A stretch of DNA of 12,475 nucleotides from M3 sp964637445 (lineage in GTDB: Bacteria; Bacteroidota; Bacteroidia; Bacteroidales; Muribaculaceae): contig CAZWWS010000064.1 of assembly GCA_964637445.1 (NCBI GenBank), positions 1-12,475 of the forward strand, in the 5' to 3' direction. Position 1 is the stretch's first letter. Each line of letters begins with the position of its first letter. Below the pieces are notes generated by a model. That model made no database searches. It had not been told where the DNA came from and worked only from the letters and a program-made list of their open reading frames with translations. Positions 6,214-12,475 of the stretch are shown here, one piece after another. A program made the position numbers and the translations under genes.

Positions 6214-6708
6214 CTATCTAATTATTGTACGACCGCCCACACATAGCGTCCATACTCCATCGATACGTTTTGGCATCAGCATGAAGCGCATCGTGTTTGG
6301 CAAGCCTTCGCCCTCTTCACACTCAAACATTGTCACCGTATAGCGCACCTCTGTGTCGATCTCGCTATAGAGGTTCATTTCGTCGATCGAATAGCCCACT
6401 ATCGGAAAATTCAAATATTGAGCTTTCAGTTTCGCCACCACAGAGTCGGCCGGCGTTTCGAGTGTGTTAGTACTGTCATTATAGACCGATATCATAGCCA
6501 CAGCAGCGTCATAGTTGCCTTGTTGAATATTTGCCAGATACTTTTCGACAAGCGAAGTCAGCTCAAGAGTGTCCTGCGCCGTGCGCGCCATCGATTGATC
6601 CACTCGCTCATCCACCGGCGCTGCTTCTGCGGTCTTCTCCGATTGCTGCGAGCACGACCACACCATCATCGCCACAAGCGACACTGCTACTATTCTCGTT
6701 AGTTTCAT
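6214..6708 (-). CDS. Small lipoprotein of unknown function, cluster partner of the OmpA protein
   Basis: The 164-aa product has a lipoprotein signal peptide (MKLTRIVAVSLVAMMVWSC, Cys19 as the acylation site) followed by a polar spacer. Residues about 45-164 form one compact domain: a helical start (LELTSLVEKYLANIQQGNYDAAVAMI), then beta-rich sequence (TEVRYTVTMFECEE, TMRFMLMPKRIDGVWTLCVGG). This helix-then-sheet pattern recalls NTF2-like or DUF4878-like lipoproteins, but I cannot assign the family firmly. The frame extends to a Met at 6732, but that start lies within the hairpin at 6725-6752 and would put eight residues in front of a standard signal peptide, so 6708 is preferred. It lies between the 1048-aa lipoprotein gene (68 bases upstream) and the OmpA gene (26 bases downstream). 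It may be a periplasmic or outer-membrane accessory of either; that is inference. Confidence 0.82.
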   Translation of the reverse strand: MKLTRIVAVSLVAMMVWSCSQQSEKTAEAAPVDERVDQSMARTAQDTLELTSLVEKYLANIQQGNYDAAVAMISVYNDSTNTLETPADSVVAKLKAQYLNFPIVGYSIDEMNLYSEIDTEVRYTVTMFECEEGEGLPNTMRFMLMPKRIDGVWTLCVGGRTIIR

Positions 6709-6724
6709 TGCTTTTTGAATGAAA

Positions 6725-6752
6725 GGGGGCATGCCTATGCCGACATACCCCC
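6725..6752 (-). terminator. GC-rich hairpin between the large lipoprotein gene and the small lipoprotein gene
   Basis: On the minus-strand transcript GGGGGUAUG pairs with CAUGCCCCC (nine pairs, one G-U) around a ten-base loop. It starts 24 bases after the stop of the 1048-aa gene. Only a broken U-run (UUUCAUUC) follows, so it may be a weak terminator or attenuator that lowers expression of the downstream genes, or a 3' mRNA stabiliser. Confidence 0.5.
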
Positions 6753-6776
6753 ACGATATTGATTAAAAATTAGCTG

Positions 6777-9700
6777 TTACTCGATAGGAGTATTATCCAT
6801 TGCGTTCACCTTCACCTTAACTGAAGTAGTTACCTTGCCCCAGCCATATTCTACGGTTACAGGTATCCAGATGTAGAAGAAGTCAGCTACTTGAGAACCC
6901 ATATTGCTGTAGAATACGAGTTCGTTGCCTTCTACTACCAATGAAGGTACTGAACCACCGGTGGTCAAAGATTCCAATTTCGCTTTCGACATTGCTTGAG
7001 CTTCAGTGAGGTTGTTGTCTACTACAATGTTGCCATTTTCAACCTTCATACCAAACTTGATGTCGTTAACACCCCATACCGGTTCTTCAACCTCATAGTA
7101 AGCATAGAGTTGTTCTGCAAATTTGGCTTTTTCTGTTACGAAATCGGTAGTAACCTTAGCCACTGTATAACCGAAGCAGTCATACATCTTGAAGGTCTTG
7201 GTCCAGTCGATGCGTGAACCTGAAACTACACCATCCACGAATGCGTCTTCTACAACTGCAGTCTTGATGTTCAACGGCTCAACAAACTTGATGTCGAAAT
7301 CATGAACAGGAATTACGTTGTAAGGATTTATTGTAGCCCATACACCGAGGTGAGCATTCTTATTGAGAAGTGCCTTACCTTCTGCCACTTTGTGAAGTTC
7401 GATATAAGCCTGATTGTGTTCTGAATTACCACACCATGCAGTGTGACCTTCATCCCATACCAATTGAGCAGCCTCAACAAGATCCTTCATCAAGTTGTAA
7501 CCAGCAATATCGGTCTCTGTCGACATATCGGGTTCTTTACCGGTATACGCGGGAGAGTAACCTGCTTCGTTGTTGTCCTTGCAGAATTGCATATCCCAAG
7601 TACCACATTCTGAGAGATCTTTCACGATAAATCCGTTTGTGCTGAATGTAAACGCATTCATGATGTTGTTGTGGAATACACAAGTTTCATTGCCTACTGC
7701 TGTTTGTGCCGGAGTACCATATTGTACCGGGTATACTGAGTATTCTGAGTACGGAGTAGTCCAGTAGTTGCCATAGTAACCATTGATTGAAGGAACTGTA
7801 CCAACATTGACTGTTTGCTTCAATTTAAGAGTAAGCACAGGGTAATCATTGTTGTTAGGAGTGAATGTAATAGTTCCAGTGAATACATTGTCAACAAGGT
7901 CCCAAGTGTGAGGAGTTACATTGGTATTAACCTCAACAATTTTCTCTATTTCGGCAGGAGTCATCACCCAAGTCAATATCGCAGCATCAGCTGAGTTATC
8001 AGGATCTAAATACATACCGGGGCCATCAACAATAACATAGTCTACTTCCATTTTGGGAGCCTCAGAAAGATACACCTTAGTGAATTGGTCTTTCGACATA
8101 TCAAGCTTGTCACCCTTAACTTCAGCATAGATATTGATGAAGTCTTCCCAAGTCAACTTAACTTCTGTGTTACCACAACCGAGAGTGCGAGTATATTCCT
8201 TAACGCCGAGGTCTACGGGATCCAAAGTCTTTTCTACCCACTTGATCTTCAAATAGCGTTGGTCAACGATCTTCTTGTTCACTGCGTCATACAATGTCAC
8301 GCGAACGATAGGCTCTTTACCTACTACAGCCTTATTGTTGGTTGCTCCATCAGGAGTCTTTGAAGATACTACGCTTCCATTGATTGCGATAAACTTCTGT
8401 TGGTCGGTTCCGTTAGTATTACCGGTAGTATAAGCTGCGGTAGGAATTGCATAGCGGAATTCAAGACCATACTTAGCCAACTCTTCTGCTGAGAGTTCGC
8501 GAGCATCTTCTTTTGCACAACCGGTTACCAAAGTAGCGATATCCAATGTTTGATTGTAAAGAACTTCTTTAGTCACGAGGCTTTCGCTCTTCGGCTTACC
8601 GGTCTCAGTGTCAACAAGCCCCACATTTGAAGCCCAGATGGTAACTGAGTCAGAATAGTGCTTGTGAGCGGCAGACTTGCAATCATACTTAACTTCAGCA
8701 ATCTTAGGAGTAACTGTATTTTCGCTCAAACGAGAGTATTCTGAATATACATATTCGGGAACATCAGGCTTTTCGCAAAGTTCAGATGCGATGGGCACCT
8801 TAAGAGCTACAGTGTAGATTTTTGAGCCTGAGAGATTCAACGATCCGGTTATAGTCTTTTTTGCGCGTACGGTCATGATACCCTTTTCAACACCGCTTTG
8901 AGCGATTTCTGCGCTACCCTTCACGTAAGCAATCGGAGAAGCCACTGCTCCACGCGACATTGCTTCGTATGCAACAAATTCGATATTGTCGGCATCGATG
9001 TCCGAAAGATCTGTTGTGATAGGATTCAAACGATAGTGTGCAGGATTTTCTTCGCTCGATACGATCACTGCTGCTTCACCGGTTTCTACAAGACCGGTTG
9101 CGCCGCCTTGCTTCATAGGCTCGTAGTTCAACGAGAGGAACTCGATAGTTTCAATACCATCAATATACAAGTCAGGAACAAGTGTCACGCTGGTCAAGCG
9201 ATTTGAAAGTACACCCTTCAATGTAGAGATAGCATCACCAACTGCAGTACCGATTTCTTTGGTGATGTCTTCTTTTGCAGCAGTGAGAAGTTTGATCACA
9301 TCCTCTTCCGACATTTTACCTGCAATCTGAGATTTAAGGTCTTCAAGGTCGCTTTTGATCGTGGTCAAATCTGCTTCGGTTTTAGCCTCAAATTTTACCA
9401 AAGCCTCAATCTGAGTTTGGAGAGCGGTGATGGCAAGAGCATTTTGGTCTACTTCTACGCCAAGATCTTTAAGGTCTTCTTCCAATTCGCTAAGACCCTT
9501 TTGAATACCTTCTACGATACCTGCCAATGTTGCAAGATCCTCAGCCGATGCATAGCCCTTGAGCAATTCGTTCACCTTAGCCACTGCTGCTTCGATAGCC
9601 TCAGCCTTTGCCGACTCTGCTGCTGCCAATGCTTTTTGTGCTTCTGCTTTTGCTTCAGCTGCCTCAGCTGCTGCGGCATCACCTGCTGCCTTTGCATCTG

Positions 9701-9923
9701 CTGCTGCCTTTGCGGCTTCGTCAGCAGTCTTTTGTGCGGCTGCTGCTGCCGACTGTGCATTTGCCAACGCAGTTTCGAGTGCTGCCAATTGATTTGAAAG
9801 CCCGTCGGTCTTCTGATTTACTGCCTCGATGTCATCATCGTAGTCTTTACATGACGTAAAAGAAAACGGCATCGACACGGCTAAAAGTCCGATAAGCGAC
9901 ACTTTAATAAAAGTTTTCTTCAT
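6777..9923 (-). CDS. Large surface lipoprotein with Ala-rich coiled coil (1048 aa), function unknown
   Basis: The N-terminus is a lipoprotein signal peptide with Cys25 in FTSCKDYDDDI; this Cys followed by an acidic stretch is common in Bacteroidales lipoproteins and fits export to the cell surface. Residues about 33-240 should be an extended coiled coil. Within them, 47-116 are strikingly Ala-rich with regular Lys/Glu (AAAAAQKTADEAAKAAADAK, and similar), followed by more conventional heptads (LSELEEDLKDLGVEVDQ, LTTIKSDLEDLKSQI). Residues about 245-1048 are beta-rich, with several stretches resembling Ig-like or adhesin domains and a final strand VTVEYGWGKVTTSVKVKVNA. I recognise no enzyme motif. 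The likely form is a membrane-anchored stalk carrying a beta-domain head, possibly an adhesin or structural surface protein; this is inference. It leads a minus-strand cluster with a small lipoprotein and an OmpA protein, and diverges from an XRE regulator. Confidence 0.85.
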   Translation of the reverse strand: MKKTFIKVSLIGLLAVSMPFSFTSCKDYDDDIEAVNQKTDGLSNQLAALETALANAQSAAAAAQKTADEAAKAAADAKAAGDAAAAEAAEAKAEAQKALAAAESAKAEAIEAAVAKVNELLKGYASAEDLATLAGIVEGIQKGLSELEEDLKDLGVEVDQNALAITALQTQIEALVKFEAKTEADLTTIKSDLEDLKSQIAGKMSEEDVIKLLTAAKEDITKEIGTAVGDAISTLKGVLSNRLTSVTLVPDLYIDGIETIEFLSLNYEPMKQGGATGLVETGEAAVIVSSEENPAHYRLNPITTDLSDIDADNIEFVAYEAMSRGAVASPIAYVKGSAEIAQSGVEKGIMTVRAKKTITGSLNLSGSKIYTVALKVPIASELCEKPDVPEYVYSEYSRLSENTVTPKIAEVKYDCKSAAHKHYSDSVTIWASNVGLVDTETGKPKSESLVTKEVLYNQTLDIATLVTGCAKEDARELSAEELAKYGLEFRYAIPTAAYTTGNTNGTDQQKFIAINGSVVSSKTPDGATNNKAVVGKEPIVRVTLYDAVNKKIVDQRYLKIKWVEKTLDPVDLGVKEYTRTLGCGNTEVKLTWEDFINIYAEVKGDKLDMSKDQFTKVYLSEAPKMEVDYVIVDGPGMYLDPDNSADAAILTWVMTPAEIEKIVEVNTNVTPHTWDLVDNVFTGTITFTPNNNDYPVLTLKLKQTVNVGTVPSINGYYGNYWTTPYSEYSVYPVQYGTPAQTAVGNETCVFHNNIMNAFTFSTNGFIVKDLSECGTWDMQFCKDNNEAGYSPAYTGKEPDMSTETDIAGYNLMKDLVEAAQLVWDEGHTAWCGNSEHNQAYIELHKVAEGKALLNKNAHLGVWATINPYNVIPVHDFDIKFVEPLNIKTAVVEDAFVDGVVSGSRIDWTKTFKMYDCFGYTVAKVTTDFVTEKAKFAEQLYAYYEVEEPVWGVNDIKFGMKVENGNIVVDNNLTEAQAMSKAKLESLTTGGSVPSLVVEGNELVFYSNMGSQVADFFYIWIPVTVEYGWGKVTTSVKVKVNAMDNTPIE

Positions 9924-9940
9924 AATTAGAATAAATTTAA

Positions 9941-9958
9941 TTAATAATATATTATTAA
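9941..9958. promoter_or_regulatory. Perfect 18-bp AT palindrome in the leader of the large lipoprotein gene
   Basis: TTAATAATATATTATTAA is self-complementary over its whole length and lies 17 bases upstream of the ATG at 9923, downstream of the proposed promoter. It could be a protein-binding site or an AU-rich RNA hairpin in the leader. Such palindromes also arise by chance in very AT-rich leaders. Confidence 0.35.
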
Positions 9959-9973
9959 GCTTTACGCTTCAAA

Positions 9974-9981
9974 AAAAGATA
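9974..9981 (-). promoter_or_regulatory. Candidate promoter of the large lipoprotein/OmpA cluster, -7 element TATCTTTT
   Basis: The minus strand reads TATCTTTT, one mismatch from TAnnTTTG. TTG at 9997-9999 (minus strand) lies 15 bases upstream. The leader is about 45 bases. The arrangement is the exact mirror of the plus-strand promoter at 10012-10019 around 9996/9997. Spacing is shorter than the consensus 19-21, so the -33 call is uncertain. Confidence 0.4.
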
Positions 9982-10011
9982 AATAGCACATATTTGCAAT
10001 GTGTTTTGTTG

Positions 10012-10019
10012 TATCTTTG
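10012..10019 (+). promoter_or_regulatory. Candidate promoter of the XRE regulator, -7 element TATCTTTG
   Basis: TATCTTTG is an exact TAnnTTTG match, with TTTG at 9993-9996 as a possible -33 element (15-base gap, shorter than usual). Transcription would begin near 10025, leaving a leader of about 80 bases before the ATG at 10105. The dyad at 10050-10086 would lie in that leader. Confidence 0.5.
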
Positions 10020-10049
10020 TATAAGAGACAAGTAATTTGAATGCAAATA

Positions 10050-10086
10050 TCAAACATTTATTTGAATTTACCAAATAAATGAGTGA
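10050..10086. promoter_or_regulatory. Strong dyad, candidate operator for the XRE regulator
   Basis: CATTTATTTG (10055-10064) and CAAATAAATG (10072-10081) are perfect inverted 10-mers around the seven-base spacer AATTTAC. TCA (10050-10052) and TGA (10084-10086) extend the symmetry, giving 13 of 15 matching positions per arm. The site lies 18 bases before the regulator's start codon and downstream of its promoter, which fits autorepression by road-block. It could instead form an RNA hairpin in the leader. Confidence 0.6.
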
Positions 10087-10104
10087 TAAAATTAATTTTA
10101 TTTT

Positions 10105-10494
10105 ATGGATATATGTGACCGAATCAATCAAATAATTGAAAAGGAGGGACTCACAACAGCCTCATTTGCACGCAAAATAGGCGTTGGAGACCAGACTGTA
10201 AGGTCAGTTGTAGTACTTAAACGAAATAAACCCGGATACGACTTTTTGCTGAAAATATCTCAAACATTTGAGTGGCTAAATACCGACTGGCTTATCACCG
10301 GATTAGGTGAAATGGAAGTAAAAAAAGGTGTAGAAAATGTGACTAAAATTGATTATTCCTCCAATTACGATGATATTATCAAAAATTTAATCACCTATTT
10401 GCATGAAAAGGACACCAAAATCGAGCAATTGATTGAAGAAAAAACAATGTGGCGATTTAAATATCTTCAACTTCACGATACCAAAATTTCCTAA
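10105..10494 (+). CDS. XRE-family (phage-repressor-like) helix-turn-helix regulator
   Basis: The 129-aa protein has an N-terminal HTH domain (residues about 4-56: RINQIIEKEGLTTASFARKIGVGDQTVRSVV...KPGYDFLLKISQTF) followed by NTDWLITGLGEM (59-70), the tail motif typical of Bacteroidota phage-repressor-like regulators. Residues about 95-122 (YLHEKDTKIEQLIEEKTMWRFKYLQL) look like a short coiled coil for dimerisation. There is no peptidase S24 domain, so it is not a self-cleaving LexA/CI type. The recognition-helix region (GVGDQTVRSVV) lacks the usual Ser/Asn-rich turn, so specificity may differ. The gene looks more AT-rich than its neighbours, a possible sign of transfer. It diverges from the large lipoprotein gene and has a dyad directly upstream, so it probably regulates itself and may regulate the envelope cluster. 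No other phage gene is present. Confidence 0.88.
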   Translation: MDICDRINQIIEKEGLTTASFARKIGVGDQTVRSVVVLKRNKPGYDFLLKISQTFEWLNTDWLITGLGEMEVKKGVENVTKIDYSSNYDDIIKNLITYLHEKDTKIEQLIEEKTMWRFKYLQLHDTKIS

Positions 10495-10580
10495 TAAGCA
10501 TACTCCCATCCCTTTCTTTAACGCAAAAAAATAAGCGACACTCATTTGAATGCCGCCTGTCATATTTTTGTTTCTGCCCG

Positions 10581-11486
10581 TTATTTTTCATCCGTTTTTT
10601 CTTGTATCGGACGCATCTTCAGCTTTAGCTCATCGAAACCCTCGCCATACACGCCGTTCACGTTGGCCTGCGTGATAAACGCATCTTTGTCTATCGATTT
10701 TATTATTCGGAATATTGTCACCGACTCGATCTTGCGACACATCACAAGCAACACCTTCACCTCCTGCTTCGAATACCATCCCATACCCGATAGCACCGTA
10801 CAGCCTCGATTCGCCTCATTATTTATCGCTGTGGCTATAGCCTCCCAATGGCGAGAGAAGATTGTAAACTGCACTGCTTGGCGATTGGTATTGATTATCA
10901 TGTCGGCCAACTGCGACACCAAAAACAAGATTATCAGACCATACACAATCTTATCGATCTGATGGAATATCAAATACGACGATGATATTATCAAAAAGTC
11001 GCAATAGATCATCATTCGACCTATCGACACATTGCTATGCTTCGACACCATCGCAGCTACGATGTCAGTGCCTCCGGTGCTTCCATTATGCACAAACACT
11101 ATGCCTATACCAACTCCACATAGTGCTCCGCCGATGATTACATTCATAAACGGCTGCTGCTCTACCAACGGAGTTGGAAACCACGGCTGCAATATACCGA
11201 TAAACAAACTTATCATCGTAGCGCCGAATATCGTTCTCACCACAAACTGACGACCAACAATCTTATAGGCCATCGCAAGCAATATCAAGTTGAGCACATA
11301 TTGCGAGATTGCCACAGGCACTCCAAACTGGAAATAAATCAACGAGCCGAGACCCGCCAAACCTCCGATCACCACTTTCTCGGGAAGAATAAATGCCGAG
11401 AAGCCGAATGCATAACAAAAGATTCCTACTATGATCATCACATAGTCTTTGGTCGACAGCCAAATGTTTCTGCGCGAAAGTTTCAT
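10581..11486 (-). CDS. YitT family membrane protein (DUF161 plus DUF2179)
   Basis: The 301-aa product has five or six hydrophobic membrane segments (about residues 13-33, 42-74, 84-101, 113-133, 157-176 and 178-196) with the family signature HNGSTGGTDIVA (133-144). It ends in a soluble DUF2179 domain (about 205-290) with the hallmark ITQANVNGVYGEGFDELK (271-288). YitT proteins are widespread inner-membrane proteins whose transport or sensing role is not settled. Length is usual for the family. The start at 11486 follows a well-spaced promoter overlapped by a perfect dyad. It converges on the XRE regulator with 86 bases between; I see no strong terminator hairpin there. There is no functional tie to the neighbours. 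Confidence 0.94.
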   Translation of the reverse strand: MKLSRRNIWLSTKDYVMIIVGIFCYAFGFSAFILPEKVVIGGLAGLGSLIYFQFGVPVAISQYVLNLILLAMAYKIVGRQFVVRTIFGATMISLFIGILQPWFPTPLVEQQPFMNVIIGGALCGVGIGIVFVHNGSTGGTDIVAAMVSKHSNVSIGRMMIYCDFLIISSSYLIFHQIDKIVYGLIILFLVSQLADMIINTNRQAVQFTIFSRHWEAIATAINNEANRGCTVLSGMGWYSKQEVKVLLVMCRKIESVTIFRIIKSIDKDAFITQANVNGVYGEGFDELKLKMRPIQEKTDEK

Positions 11487-11516
11487 TGCTTTTAATTTAT
11501 TTTAGCTTCTTAATTT

Positions 11517-11552
11517 TGACGTAAAGTTACGTCACCACAATGGCATAACAAA
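11517..11552 (-). promoter_or_regulatory. yitT-family gene promoter with an overlapping perfect dyad operator
   Basis: On the minus strand TTTG (complement of 11549-11552) is followed after 19 bases by TAACTTTA (complement of 11522-11529), matching the -33/-7 arrangement TTTG-N19-TAnnTTTG with a mismatch only in the last position. TGACGTAA-AG-TTACGTCA (11517-11534) is a perfect 8+2+8 dyad that covers the -7 element. A dimeric regulator bound there would block the promoter. The regulator is not identified. The site is over 30 bases upstream of the ATG. Confidence 0.6.
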
Positions 11553-11660
11553 ATATTTATGCAACTTTTTTTCACCGATTTTCCTCTCTTACCATTATCC
11601 GCTTTTGCCGAAGATATTGCCTTTATTGCCTATTCTACTCCAATTTTGAAATAATTTGTG

Positions 11661-11668
11661 TAATTTTG
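11661..11668 (+). promoter_or_regulatory. Candidate promoter of the beta-barrel gene, -7 element TAATTTTG
   Basis: TAATTTTG fits TAnnTTTG and lies 25 bases upstream of the ATG at 11694. TTTG at 11645-11648 is upstream but only 12 bases away, so the -33 element is unclear. Confidence 0.45.
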
Positions 11669-11693
11669 AGTCTAAACTATAATTTACAATACA

Positions 11694-12449
11694 ATGAAGC
11701 ATCTATTTACTTCGATTTTTACTCTTGCTGCAATAATATTTTCATCAACTCAGGCTCAGACAAAAGACTTTATGGACGTCACCATAGCTCGCGACATCAT
11801 CGAGGGAGAGGTTCACGCCTCTATTGGCTCGTCATGGTTCACTCAAAACTACCAAGACAACATTCCCAACCTCCAAGCTCTCAATATGACTCCCGGCACA
11901 ATGCTCGGACTTGGTGCAAGGGTACAGCTCGCGCTCCACGACTTTTTTGCCATCGGCACTGCCACCACATTCAATATCTGCAACAATAGTATGACAGCCA
12001 TTGGCACCTCTCATGAGCCGGACAATACCGCCGGATTCAACATCAAAAATCATTACTACTATCTCAACATCCCCATCTACGCCTCATTCCGTTTCAATCT
12101 GGCCGACAACGTCAGATGGAACGTCGACACCGGTTTTTACTACGGCTACGGACTCGGCGGCTACTCCAAATCCAACATCTACATCACCTATCAAAACGAA
12201 TTAGGACAATTTATCACCGAGCAGTTCTACGACAAAGACTCCTACTTCAGCGAAGACGCTCCACTCCTCCACGACACTCACCGTTCCGACTACGGATTGC
12301 ACCTCGCCACAGGATTCAAATTCTTCGACCACTACTGCATCAATTTCGTTGCCCAATACGGATTGAAAAACGTAGCCGAAAAGAAAAACACCACCGATAT
12401 GTCGGTCCACAATATCAACCTCAACGTCACCTTAGGCTACGAATTTTAG
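11694..12449 (+). CDS. Outer membrane beta-barrel protein (OMP_b-brl type)
   Basis: The 251-aa product has a signal peptide (residues 1-21, cleavage probably at STQA/QTKD). The mature part is a run of alternating amphipathic strands with aromatic girdle residues: GEVHASIGSSWF, MLGLGARVQLALHDFFAIGTATTF, HYYYLNIPIYASFRFNLADNVRWNVDTGFYYGYGLGGY, YGLHLATGFKFFDHYCINFVAQYGL, and the C-terminal HNINLNVTLGYEF, which ends in Phe as expected for recognition by the BAM complex. This pattern fits a small barrel of roughly eight strands, of the PorT/OMP_b-brl_2 kind common in Bacteroidota. No plug or OmpA domain is present. A Tyr/Asp-rich stretch at about 177-200 (NELGQFITEQFYDKDSYFSE) is likely an extracellular loop. 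Ligand or role unknown. It diverges from the YitT gene and appears complete, 26 bases before the window end. Confidence 0.85.
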   Translation: MKHLFTSIFTLAAIIFSSTQAQTKDFMDVTIARDIIEGEVHASIGSSWFTQNYQDNIPNLQALNMTPGTMLGLGARVQLALHDFFAIGTATTFNICNNSMTAIGTSHEPDNTAGFNIKNHYYYLNIPIYASFRFNLADNVRWNVDTGFYYGYGLGGYSKSNIYITYQNELGQFITEQFYDKDSYFSEDAPLLHDTHRSDYGLHLATGFKFFDHYCINFVAQYGLKNVAEKKNTTDMSVHNINLNVTLGYEF

Positions 12450-12475
12450 CTTTTCAAAACATTATAAACGCAAAA

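Noticed and set aside
6709..6732. Eight-codon extension of the small lipoprotein
   Set aside because: It lies inside the GC-rich hairpin and would precede an otherwise normal signal peptide.
9417..9859. Several plus-strand frames rich in Cys, Ala or Leu opposite the coiled-coil region
   Set aside because: They are mirror images of the repetitive Ala codons of the large lipoprotein; low-complexity products with no other support.
10495..10580. Bidirectional terminator between the XRE and YitT genes
   Set aside because: Only a four-base GACA/TGTC pairing with a long loop is visible, which is too weak to call.

Overview
The window comes from a member of the Bacteroidales (phylum Bacteroidota), possibly a Muribaculaceae-like gut lineage; the family-level guess is an inference. 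Support comes from several promoter elements of the Bacteroidota form TAnnTTTG close to start codons, the lack of obvious Shine-Dalgarno sequences, a lipoprotein beginning SCKDYDDDI (a signature common in Bacteroidales surface lipoproteins), an OmpA-type porin with a Pro/Glu linker, and the families present (TrpRS, DUF456, YitT, Lrp). I see no rRNA, tRNA, CRISPR array or transposase gene.

Layout. Bases 1-278 are non-coding and contain a roughly 200-bp near-palindromic element whose right end supplies the trpS stop codon. Then, mostly on the minus strand, come trpS (275-1336), a small lipoprotein with an EF-hand-like loop and leucine-rich strands (1419-2009), a 414-base gene-free gap holding a second, unrelated palindromic element of about 190 bp (2116-2306), and a probable two-gene operon lrp-suhB (3685 down to 2424). 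A GNAT acetyltransferase (3818-4342, plus strand) diverges from lrp and converges on a DUF456 membrane protein (4339-4812, minus strand), with which it shares overlapping stop codons.

The central block is a minus-strand envelope gene cluster: a 1048-aa surface lipoprotein with an Ala-rich coiled coil (9923 to 6777), a small lipoprotein (6708 to 6214) and an OmpA-family porin-like protein (6187 to 5039). The last two have no promoter of their own that I can see, so the three are probably co-transcribed; a GC-rich hairpin between the first and second genes may reduce read-through. Divergent from the cluster is a small XRE-family regulator (10105-10494). The 181-bp gap between them carries two symmetrically placed divergent promoters and a strong dyad operator, which suggests, without proving it, that the regulator controls itself and perhaps the envelope genes.

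The right end holds a YitT-family membrane protein (10581-11486, minus strand) with a well-formed promoter overlapped by a perfect dyad, and a divergent outer-membrane beta-barrel protein (11694-12449, plus strand). Most genes are ordinary housekeeping or envelope genes. The least explained parts are the two palindromic intergenic elements, the regulator plus surface-lipoprotein/OmpA cluster, and the EF-hand/LRR lipoprotein.
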